NCBI GenBank assembly: GCA_016716335.1
Contig: JADJWN010000009.1
Location: 1 to 64,000, forward strand
Reading direction: 5' to 3'
DNA: 64,000 bases
Source: Saprospiraceae bacterium
GTDB lineage: Bacteria > Bacteroidota > Bacteroidia > Chitinophagales > Saprospiraceae
The notes under the pieces are model-generated. The model was not told the origin of the DNA. It did no database searches and saw only the letters and a list, made by a program, of their open reading frames with translations. Within the stretch, counting starts at the first letter, position 1. The number at the start of each line of letters is the position of its first letter. Of this stretch, positions 9,434 to 16,392 are shown piece after piece. A program made the position numbers and the translations under genes.

Positions 9434-9592
9434 ATGTCAAAGCAATTTACCTTTTCTTCGCTGTTTATCCTGCTGAGCAATCTGGTGTCAGGGCAGTTGG
9501 ATTCTATTCTTTCCATACCGGGTGGCGGTGCAGGCAGTAATTCTTACGGTGGTGCTGTGGGTGGAGCAGGACTGATTATTATCCGGTATTGA
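9434..9592 (+). CDS. Short glycine-rich secreted peptide or gene fragment
   Basis: A 52-residue reading frame from ATG: a basic start (MSKQF), a hydrophobic core FSSLFILLSNLVSG as in a signal peptide, then a Gly/Ser/Ala-rich tail (GGGAGSNSYGG, AVGGAGLIII). The tail resembles the start of glycine-rich outer-membrane-barrel proteins. It could be a real small secreted peptide or the 5' remnant of a longer gene; no continuing frame is seen downstream. Not recognised as any named family. Confidence 0.3.
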   Translation: MSKQFTFSSLFILLSNLVSGQLDSILSIPGGGAGSNSYGGAVGGAGLIIIRY

Positions 9593-10504
9593 GGTCAGGC
9601 TATTCAAAACTTATTTCTGAATATATATCATCAATTATGATAGCGCATATTTTAATGCTTCTTTGTGAGGCATCTCGAATCCTGATTGCGCTTTATGTAC
9701 AGATCAGGTAAAAGATCCGTTGTTAAAAAACAGATGATCAGTCATAGACTTTTGATTTTGTCACGTTACAAATGATGCAACAAAATTTGTTCCTGCCTTT
9801 CCGGGAGGAGTGAGAAACTCACTTAGAACAAACCAGGATGTCGTGAAATGAATCCGATAAAACACATACCTGATTGTCAATGGCAAAAATGTTAGACGGT
9901 TTAATTAAGAAGTCCTGATAAGTGTTCTTCGATTTTATCATATGAATTAAAGCACCCAAAAATGTCTCATCTGCGACATTGTTTATGAAAAATGAAAATT
10001 ATTTTTAAAAAAATTTGGTGATATATATATATATATATTTACCAATGAAAATGATGATAGGTATAATTAAGTTGAAAATTATGAATGTACTGACTATGGG
10101 AATAATGAGAAGAAAGTGAAGTAGCACTACAGATTACAGGAATAAAATTTGGGTGAAAGCTTTTGGTTACAAGTATTGTTTTTACTACGAGTATATAGGT
10201 TTGGGTAAAGACTTTCGCCTCATGTATTCAGTACTGTCTTGATTTAACAATAAAGATAAATTGTATTCAAATTTATTAACTTTTTATTGAAGAAGAGATT
10301 GTTAACGGCATAATCTGAAAGAATCTGAGGTTGGTGTTTAAAAAAATTAAAATTCTGGAAATGAAAACATTTAATTATTGGGATGAGATAAGGAGTGTTA
10401 TCTGATGTCACTCCTTAATAAAAACATTGGCTTAAATTGATTTATATCAATGAGTTAATACATTAAGAATAGGAACTCAAATTTAATAGGATTAACAGTA
10501 ATGT
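9593..10504. other. AT-rich intergenic stretch without a recognisable gene
   Basis: About 0.9 kb with only short open frames on both strands, none with a recognisable domain or plausible start. It contains an (AT)n tract with flanking inverted bases. It may be debris of lost accessory genes. No tRNA-like cloverleaf or insertion-sequence ends were seen. Confidence 0.5.
10015..10045. repeat. (AT)n microsatellite flanked by inverted TTGGT/ACCAA
   Basis: Alternating AT from about 10021 to 10037, bracketed by TTGGT and ACCAA in inverted orientation. The whole element can fold into one hairpin or extrude as a cruciform. It lies in gene-free DNA, with no obvious U-run to make it a terminator. Confidence 0.6.
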
Positions 10505-10537
10505 TTTGTTAAACTATAGTAATATGATTTAAATTTG
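10505..10537 (+). promoter_or_regulatory. Candidate Bacteroidetes-type promoter of the 10580 lipoprotein gene
   Basis: TTTG at 10505-10508 and TAAATTTG at 10530-10537 match the -33 TTTG and -7 TAnnTTTG elements with a 21-base spacer. The start codon follows 42 bases after the -7 box. A second TAAATTTG at 10567-10574 lies too close to the ATG to give a normal leader. Confidence 0.5.
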
Positions 10538-10579
10538 AGATTACTGCACGATTACTTAAAATAAACTAAATTTGTAATT

Positions 10580-11884
10580 ATGAAAAATTTTAGAAACTCA
10601 AAATTAGCTAAATTTATTGCAGCCTTTCTAGCTATTGCTGTATTTAACCTATCTTGTTCTTCTGACCAATTTAGTGTTATATCAAACTGTGAATCAGAGT
10701 TATTCAATTTTGAAGGTGAAGGAAACATTCCGGATAAATTTGAAAGGGCATTAGAACTTGCCAACACTATAAATAATATTGACACCCCTTCTTCTTATCA
10801 TGAATATCATACCATACTATTTGGAGATAGTAATCAAAGTTTGTCCTATGTAAACACTTTTGATTCTGAGGCGAAGAAATATTCAAATATGGGGTTTGAG
10901 AACTACCTGACTGATGTTGTTAACAGGAATTTAATGTCGAATGATTTCAAGGCGCATTTTATGAATTTTAGTAGTTCTTTAAACACCTTATTGAGCACAC
11001 CAAACACAGAGTTGCCACAATTCTTATCATTTATAAATAATCAAAGATCATTATTGGAAAATTCAAGTTTGTGTTTGAGAGACAAAAATGCTTTTTCAAA
11101 GTATTTGGATATTGCTCAAGGTTATGGTCAGTTTATGTTTAAGAAATATGAGCAAATAAATACTTCACTGAGAGGTTGTAATTTTTTAGAAGCCATAGGA
11201 TGTGGGTTATTAGCATTAATTGTTGGGGCTGTAGTTACAGTTGTAACCGGGGTGATTATTTTGATGGCTACTGTTACAATTCATAATCAAGATGGAACAA
11301 AATCAACTTTAGATGATAAAAATAAAGAAAATTTTGCAATATTTGTAGGTTTTGCATTAGGAATTTATGCTGGAATTAGTGTTTATAAATGGTGCTGTAA
11401 TTCTACAGATGGTCCAACTCAAAGATGTTCAGACCCTACAGGTGCGTTTTATACATCTCTCGGTTGTAATGATTTCAGATACACTGTTTTTGGACCCAGT
11501 AATTATGGTACAACTCAATGGAATAATATAAATACAAATCCTTCATCAATCATAACCTCTACACCTTCACTGCGATTTTCAGTGCCTGAACCTAATTATT
11601 TTTCAGATATGCATGCCATGATAACATGTCTTTCAAGTGGATCCAGCTTACATCTTTTTCCATGGGATGAGAAAAATATTAGTTTTGCGTATAACAGTAC
11701 TGCACCAACCATCCAATGGAGTTATGCTCCACCTAATACTGCAGTATTAAATACACCTTATAACATTTCTGTTTCAACAACCGGAAACGGCCTTGTGACA
11801 TGGACAGTTTCTCCATTTGGCGGAATCGTTATGAGTACAGGGTCCAATTCAGGTAATTTGATATTTTGGACGCCAGGTATATAA
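10580..11884 (+). CDS. Predicted lipoprotein of unknown function, probably truncated by an in-frame stop
   Basis: 434 residues as read. The N-terminus is a lipoprotein signal: basic MKNFRNSKLAK, hydrophobic FIAAFLAIAVF, then lipobox LSC with Cys at residue 26. A hydrophobic, Gly/Val-rich segment lies around residues 210-235 (LLALIVGAVVTVVTGVIILMA), which is odd for a purely periplasmic protein. The C-terminus (IQWSYAPPNTAVLNTPYNIS and LVTWTVSPFGG) looks like an Ig-like repeat of adhesins. The stop at 11882 interrupts this repeat: the same frame continues as TIIANITDSCTGLSASVNKQ to a TAA at 11957, which completes a typical strand pattern. The original gene therefore probably ended at 11959. 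It is AT-rich, Asn-rich and has no recognised family. Confidence 0.72.
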   Translation: MKNFRNSKLAKFIAAFLAIAVFNLSCSSDQFSVISNCESELFNFEGEGNIPDKFERALELANTINNIDTPSSYHEYHTILFGDSNQSLSYVNTFDSEAKKYSNMGFENYLTDVVNRNLMSNDFKAHFMNFSSSLNTLLSTPNTELPQFLSFINNQRSLLENSSLCLRDKNAFSKYLDIAQGYGQFMFKKYEQINTSLRGCNFLEAIGCGLLALIVGAVVTVVTGVIILMATVTIHNQDGTKSTLDDKNKENFAIFVGFALGIYAGISVYKWCCNSTDGPTQRCSDPTGAFYTSLGCNDFRYTVFGPSNYGTTQWNNINTNPSSIITSTPSLRFSVPEPNYFSDMHAMITCLSSGSSLHLFPWDEKNISFAYNSTAPTIQWSYAPPNTAVLNTPYNISVSTTGNGLVTWTVSPFGGIVMSTGSNSGNLIFWTPGI

Positions 11885-11968
11885 ACGATTATCGCCAATA
11901 TTACAGATAGCTGTACGGGGTTAAGTGCAAGTGTAAACAAACAAGTAACAGTACAATAAAAATTCGTT

Positions 11969-12737
11969 ATGTTTAAAAATTTATTTTTATTAATTTTCAT
12001 CACATTTTTGATGGTAGGTTGTGCCAAAGATGAACCTGAGTTAAATCCTTATTTTGTAAAGAACTATCAAAAGCTTTTGGACAGCCTGACATTTAAATGT
12101 GATACCGTATCTGCTGATAATTATATAAAGGCTGACATTAATGGTCATCAGGTTTGTTATTACGATGGATATGATGATATGAGTTTGTCGTTTGGTTTTT
12201 CCAATAAGTTTACTACACCATCACCTTCTACAGGTGGAGAAGTCTCTAATGCGCGAAGGGGTTGTAGATTGTCAATATCTCCTCGTAAAAAGAAATTCTG
12301 TAAGCACTATATAAGTATAGACTTTCCTGATTTTAATCTTGACATGGATCCGGTTATTTACTTTGACTCAATATTATCTATTAAAGAACACGGCATAACA
12401 GGGACTACAGATATTCTTATAGACCCTAAGGCAGGCTTCGTCAGCAGAGAGATGGACAAAGCAAGTGGAGGATTTCTTAGGAAATGTAAAATAACATTTA
12501 ATATGCCGACTGATACTAATAGGTAATCTATTTTTGATGTCCACTGTGTTTGGGGATCAGACAGGGAGCTATCTGAAGATAATCCATGCAAATAAAACCA
12601 GAAAACCGGATGGTATTTATTATGATCTTATTTTTGAGTTCAGGTGCAAGTTGTATCACTGGCCTCAATATGGCAAAAAAGGTCTATGGGGAGCAATTGA
12701 TAATGGAGTTTTTGTAGGTACAGTAATAGCGAAGTAA
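11969..12737 (+). CDS. Predicted lipoprotein of unknown function, frameshifted as sequenced
   Basis: The first part (to the stop at 12524) starts with a clear lipoprotein signal: MFKNLFLLIFITFLMVGC, with Cys at residue 18 followed by AKDEPE. The protein reads ADINGHQVCYYDGYDDM, then a region rich in strands. A second frame (from about 12522) supplies a natural continuation, GNLFLMSTVFGDQTGSYLKI, then CKLYHWPQ and IDNGVFVGTVI. Removing one base near 12521 joins them into a single protein of about 256 residues. Both parts look like one secreted b-rich domain found repeatedly among Bacteroidetes lipoproteins, but I cannot name the family. It follows the 10580 gene by 9 bases after that gene's likely original end, so the two may be cotranscribed. 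Confidence 0.65.
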
Positions 12738-12950
12738 AATTTTAATAAAATTGATGTAACTACTCAATTATATTGTAAACCACAAGAATTTTGTCAAGAT
12801 ATTGTGCTTGTACTCAAAACCTTCGCAAATTTTGGCAAAAAGCTTGTCCCATCAAAATCAAAGTTATCTTATCATTTTATCCGGGGATTACCTGCGTAGT
12901 AACAAAGATTACATTCTAATGGGGTTAAAACTGAATAGTTAGCAAAAAAA

Positions 12951-13115
12951 ATTCATCCTTGCATCCCGGTTTCATCACAGGAATTTAATGCTGCCCATTT
13001 TTTTACACCGCAAGAGTTGAACGACTGGATGAATATTGATTACAGACATAACAGAGCTTTTATGATTCATATGTGGGAAAAAGGTTATTTTATACATCCG
13101 GACAGTCTGAATTAA
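12951..13115 (+). pseudogene. Orphan 3' coding remnant
   Basis: A 54-codon open stretch without a start codon that reads like real protein: IHPCIPVSSQEFNAAHFFTP, then NDWMNIDYRHNRAFMIH, ending MWEKGYFIHPDSLN and a stop. Upstream, an in-frame TAG closes the frame at 12936. The mix of aromatic and polar residues is unlike random AT-rich translation, so it is probably the tail of a lost gene, perhaps a transferase. The rest of 12738-13164 shows no gene. Confidence 0.3.
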
Positions 13116-13164
13116 ATATAATTTGATGTAATGCCTTATCTTTATATTCTAATTTGCTCTCTTG

Positions 13165-14304
13165 ATGATAAAATCTCTGATCATTACTTTATGGATCTTA
13201 ATATTGCATTCCTGTGTGAAGCATTACATAGACATGGATGTACAATATTCTCCGGTCAGGATTGCTTGGGAATTAGAACATTACGAAATCAATTATACAG
13301 GATCACAAAATTTTCTCTTCGATCTCTGGAATGATGGAAATCAGGAATATCTCGTATTGCTCAATAAGGATTCCAGGGAATTGCGAAAAATAAATCTTGA
13401 GCAAAGAGATGATATTTCGGCCTTCAACTTGGGTGACTCAATAATAAATGATGAATACGGAATTATCAGAAGTTTTGTCTTTCATAATGATGAATCTGTG
13501 TTTATCCTGCAGGACAGGATAATGAGTCTGATATCACCAAAAAAAATATTGTGGGCGAAAATTATCAATACAGACAGCCTTTTTTACAAAAATGTAATGC
13601 TGACCAATCTGGACCATGCTCCTATGTATTTTGATGCAAAAAACCAATCTGTTTCCGTGCAATCCTATTGTCATACCTGCCCGGTCTACAGCAAAGAATA
13701 TTATGCAGCACCGGTACATTATGCAGTTCAATTAGGTGATAAAACTCCTGAAATACTGGATATCGGATATTCGTCACGCTACAAAAATAAATATTGGGGC
13801 TTCAGTAATCTGATATTCCGAAAAGAATATGAGGACAGATATTTGCTGGGTTTTTCAGCAGACCCGAATATTTACATTTTTGACAAAATCAACAAAAAAA
13901 CCAAGGTCTATGGTGGTAAAAGCAAATTTCAATATCCGGAATTGCAGCCACTTAGCCTTAAATTTAAAAATGACTCCAATGCAAAATTAAAGCATCTTAC
14001 TCTGTCCCCCGTGTATAAAGAAATTCTATTTGATGCTTACAGGAGACTATACTACAGGTTTTTATTGAATGGCATTGCTGAAAAAAACAATGACGGAAGC
14101 TACAATGGCTGGAAAGACAAAGAATTGATTCTCATGATATTTGATGAAAATTTTGATTTGATAAAAGAATTAAAGTTGGGTAAGGGCATTTATAATTCAT
14201 CGAAGTCTTTTGTCGGCAATAACGGATTGTATCTTTATAAATTTCCTGTTGATAAATCCGGGGAAAAATTGAGTTATGAAATATATAAAATATCCAGGAT
14301 TTAA
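13165..14304 (+). CDS. Lipoprotein resembling DUF4221 b-propeller proteins
   Basis: About 379 residues. The signal MMIKSLIITLWILILHSC gives a lipobox Cys near residue 18. The body alternates short strands with aromatic motifs (YLVLLNKDSRELRKINLE, LLGFSADPNIYIFDK, LILMIFDENFDLIKELKLG, GLYLYKFPVD) in a pattern that suggests a repeated-strand propeller, and it ends with SYEIYKI, as DUF4221-type lipoproteins tend to. The family assignment is tentative. The ATG at 13165 is used in preference to the TTG immediately before it. It overlaps the next lipoprotein gene by 29 bases, so the two are probably made together. A role in sensing or binding at the outer membrane is a guess. Confidence 0.6.
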   Translation: MIKSLIITLWILILHSCVKHYIDMDVQYSPVRIAWELEHYEINYTGSQNFLFDLWNDGNQEYLVLLNKDSRELRKINLEQRDDISAFNLGDSIINDEYGIIRSFVFHNDESVFILQDRIMSLISPKKILWAKIINTDSLFYKNVMLTNLDHAPMYFDAKNQSVSVQSYCHTCPVYSKEYYAAPVHYAVQLGDKTPEILDIGYSSRYKNKYWGFSNLIFRKEYEDRYLLGFSADPNIYIFDKINKKTKVYGGKSKFQYPELQPLSLKFKNDSNAKLKHLTLSPVYKEILFDAYRRLYYRFLLNGIAEKNNDGSYNGWKDKELILMIFDENFDLIKELKLGKGIYNSSKSFVGNNGLYLYKFPVDKSGEKLSYEIYKISRI

Positions 14305-14755
14305 TTTCCTGTGCATTTTTTATTGTATTATGATATTTTCGTGTGGTGCTTTTGAGAGAGAAAGGGAATTGGTAAGACTTCTTTCTGTGGAAACAGGGCT
14401 TGATGTAACGCAGATATCTTCCATGAATATCATAATTTTACAGGACAATATTTGCGGAGCCTGCACCGATGATGTGTTACAATTTATTACACAATTACCC
14501 GGAGAACATACTTATTTCATCCTTAGTGAAGAGCAACCCGGGATTTTGAATCACCTCAGAGCACATATTTCAGAAGAAAAAATTTTCATAGACAAAGAAG
14601 ATTTGATCGTGAGATATGGATTGAGATACGCCCGGGATCTTATAGTTGTATTCAGTGAGGGCAAAGTAAAATATTGGGCTTTTATAAAGGAGGAAAATTT
14701 TCCGGATATCTTAAAGAAAATGAATGAAATACATGGCAAGGGTAGATTGAGATGA
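14276..14755 (+). CDS. Small lipoprotein with CGAC motif, possibly thioredoxin-like
   Basis: 159 residues. The signal FLCIFYCIMIFSCG puts the lipobox Cys near residue 23. The mature part contains a strand followed by a CxxC (MNIIILQDNICGACTDDVLQFI), then a second strand HTYFILSEEQPG and a later strand LIVVFSEGK. The order strand-CxxC-helix-strand resembles a thioredoxin fold, but no Pro loop can be confirmed. It is translated from within the end of the preceding lipoprotein gene (29-base overlap). The pair could act together at the envelope, for example as a thiol-bearing partner of a propeller lipoprotein; this is inference. Confidence 0.55.
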   Translation: MKYIKYPGFNFLCIFYCIMIFSCGAFERERELVRLLSVETGLDVTQISSMNIIILQDNICGACTDDVLQFITQLPGEHTYFILSEEQPGILNHLRAHISEEKIFIDKEDLIVRYGLRYARDLIVVFSEGKVKYWAFIKEENFPDILKKMNEIHGKGRLR

Positions 14756-14846
14756 TTTGAATGTTTTTTATTAAAATTAGTATTTGGTGATATAATGCCT
14801 TATTTTTAAAAAAAATATTACCGTAAGCATTTTCAAATATAGCTTT

Positions 14847-15817
14847 ATGAAAAAATTAAACCTCATTGCACCAGCCATTTTATTATTTTTTCATATCTCT
14901 GCTGTATGCCAGACATACAGGATTGATACACTCAGAACCGAATACATAGAACTCGATACATTCCATTCCATAGCTAAGGAAACTTTTGGAAATTTCAACT
15001 GGACTAAAAGATTTGATCTGCCATTCCTTTTTCCTTTTTACGATTCGATATATTCTCATATAATTTGCAGGTATGTTGGTTTTTGCTTTTTTGAACATAA
15101 TCCTGATTTTGATATCCAGATATTTTCTTTTGGATATGAATTTGACAATGTACTGGATACTGTCGATATAGAGTCAGATGTACGATATGCATATGTGACA
15201 AAAATAATGTGAAAGCTTTGGTAATTCAATTTACCAAAAACAGACTGATATCTGCCAAGTCTGTCAGTCAATATGACAGTTACGTCAATTTTCAACTATG
15301 GTTTTATGAAGATGGTGTAATGGAAATTCATTTCGGTGATTTTAATCTGGACAATTCCCCCAATTATGTGCCGGGCGAAGGTTTCTACCTCATCACTTCA
15401 GATGGTCAGAAAATCAATATCGGGCCGGAAATGGGAATCAGACACCCTACTGATGAAGAAGACCAAACATGGATAAATGGAAAATGGAATGACTTTGACA
15501 TTACTACTACGTCCGGCTACTTAAGATCTATTCCTACTAAGGGTTTTGTCATCAGATTCAGTAAGAAAAATACATCAGTGGCAGATGTAATGTCTCAAAT
15601 GATTAAAATAAGTCCAAATCCGTCTCACGGGTCCTTTTTCATTGATTTTCCATACGAAATAAATAGTGCCGTACTCTACGGTGTCAGTAATAATTCATAT
15701 AATCATCTCGTTAAAGAAAATAATTTTTACGATATATCTCATTTACCATCCGGTATGTATATTTTAAAGCTGCATTCCGGCAATCAGATTTTCACCACTA
15801 AAATTATTAAAATATGA
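14847..15817 (+). CDS. Secreted protein with T9SS type A sorting tail, frameshifted as sequenced
   Basis: The first frame (to 15212) carries a signal peptide (MKKLNLIAPAILLFFHISAVCQ) and about 100 mature residues ending DVRYAYVTKIM. The second frame (15209-15817) continues VKALVIQFTKNRLI, then NFQLWFYEDGVMEIHFGDF, and ends with a T9SS sorting domain: ISPNPSHGSFFIDF and SGMYILKLHSGNQIF followed by TTKIIKI. Adding one A to the A5 run at 15200-15204 makes a single protein of about 323 residues reading VTKNNVKALV across the joint. The tail predicts export across the outer membrane by the type IX system. The central domain is not recognised. Confidence 0.75.
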
Positions 15818-16281
15818 AAAAGTTATTAGCTATTATTTTCCTGATAGGGTGGATTCATCAGGATGTCTTTACCCAGGACAATGGGATAGGCTTCAATCTG
15901 AAATATAATGATTTTTCAGGTTTAGGAAGTGAGCTGAGATATGAGAGAAATCTTTCAGAAAGGTGGCTGATCGGGGCTTCGGTGGCATCCAATTTTCAAG
16001 GCAATCTGAGTCTGAGGGGAGGATTCAAATACAGAGTTGCTCAGACGGGAAGGGTGTCATTTTTAGCAGGCCTGGATTATAATATCAGATTCGCAAAACT
16101 GGCAGGGGAAATCAGCACAAAAACCTATCGGGCATTTGAAATACCGCTGGATATCAGAATCGGTATTTCCAGAGATTATCAGCTTCTGCTGGGATCGGCT
16201 CTCGTGTTTCCGGTGGATAGCTATTCAAACAAAGACTATCTTCTGAATAATCTGAGATTGGGCTTGATCAGGAAGTTTTGA
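15814..16281 (+). CDS. Small outer-membrane b-barrel-like protein
   Basis: 155 residues with a signal peptide (MKKLLAIIFLIGWIHQDVFTQ) and a mature part of alternating strands, such as GLGSELRYERNLSERWLIGAS, split by turns and ending in Phe (LRLGLIRKF), as outer-membrane barrel proteins do. At this size it would make an 8-stranded barrel. The start codon overlaps the stop of the T9SS cargo gene (ATGA), so it is translationally coupled to it. No family name can be given. Confidence 0.6.
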   Translation: MKKLLAIIFLIGWIHQDVFTQDNGIGFNLKYNDFSGLGSELRYERNLSERWLIGASVASNFQGNLSLRGGFKYRVAQTGRVSFLAGLDYNIRFAKLAGEISTKTYRAFEIPLDIRIGISRDYQLLLGSALVFPVDSYSNKDYLLNNLRLGLIRKF

Positions 16282-16359
16282 TGAAATAATAAAAGTGAGG
16301 AATTACAGAGAGCCTGATTCCGATATAAATTTTACATATATTTTTTTGTAATATTTGTG

Positions 16360-16367
16360 TACATTTG
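16360..16367 (+). promoter_or_regulatory. Candidate -7 promoter element upstream of parC
   Basis: TACATTTG matches TAnnTTTG and lies 25 bases before the parC ATG. The nearest TTTG upstream is only 11 bases away, shorter than the usual spacer, so the -33 element is uncertain. Confidence 0.35.
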
Positions 16368-16392
16368 CGGTTTGTTCTGAAACTTCGTGACT

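Noticed and set aside
9593..10504. A possible transposase remnant or tRNA
   Set aside because: No terminal inverted repeats, no DDE-type residues and no cloverleaf could be read.
13131..13334. Short overlapping frame upstream of the 13165 lipoprotein
   Set aside because: Out of frame with the clear lipoprotein signal and without its own start context or domain.
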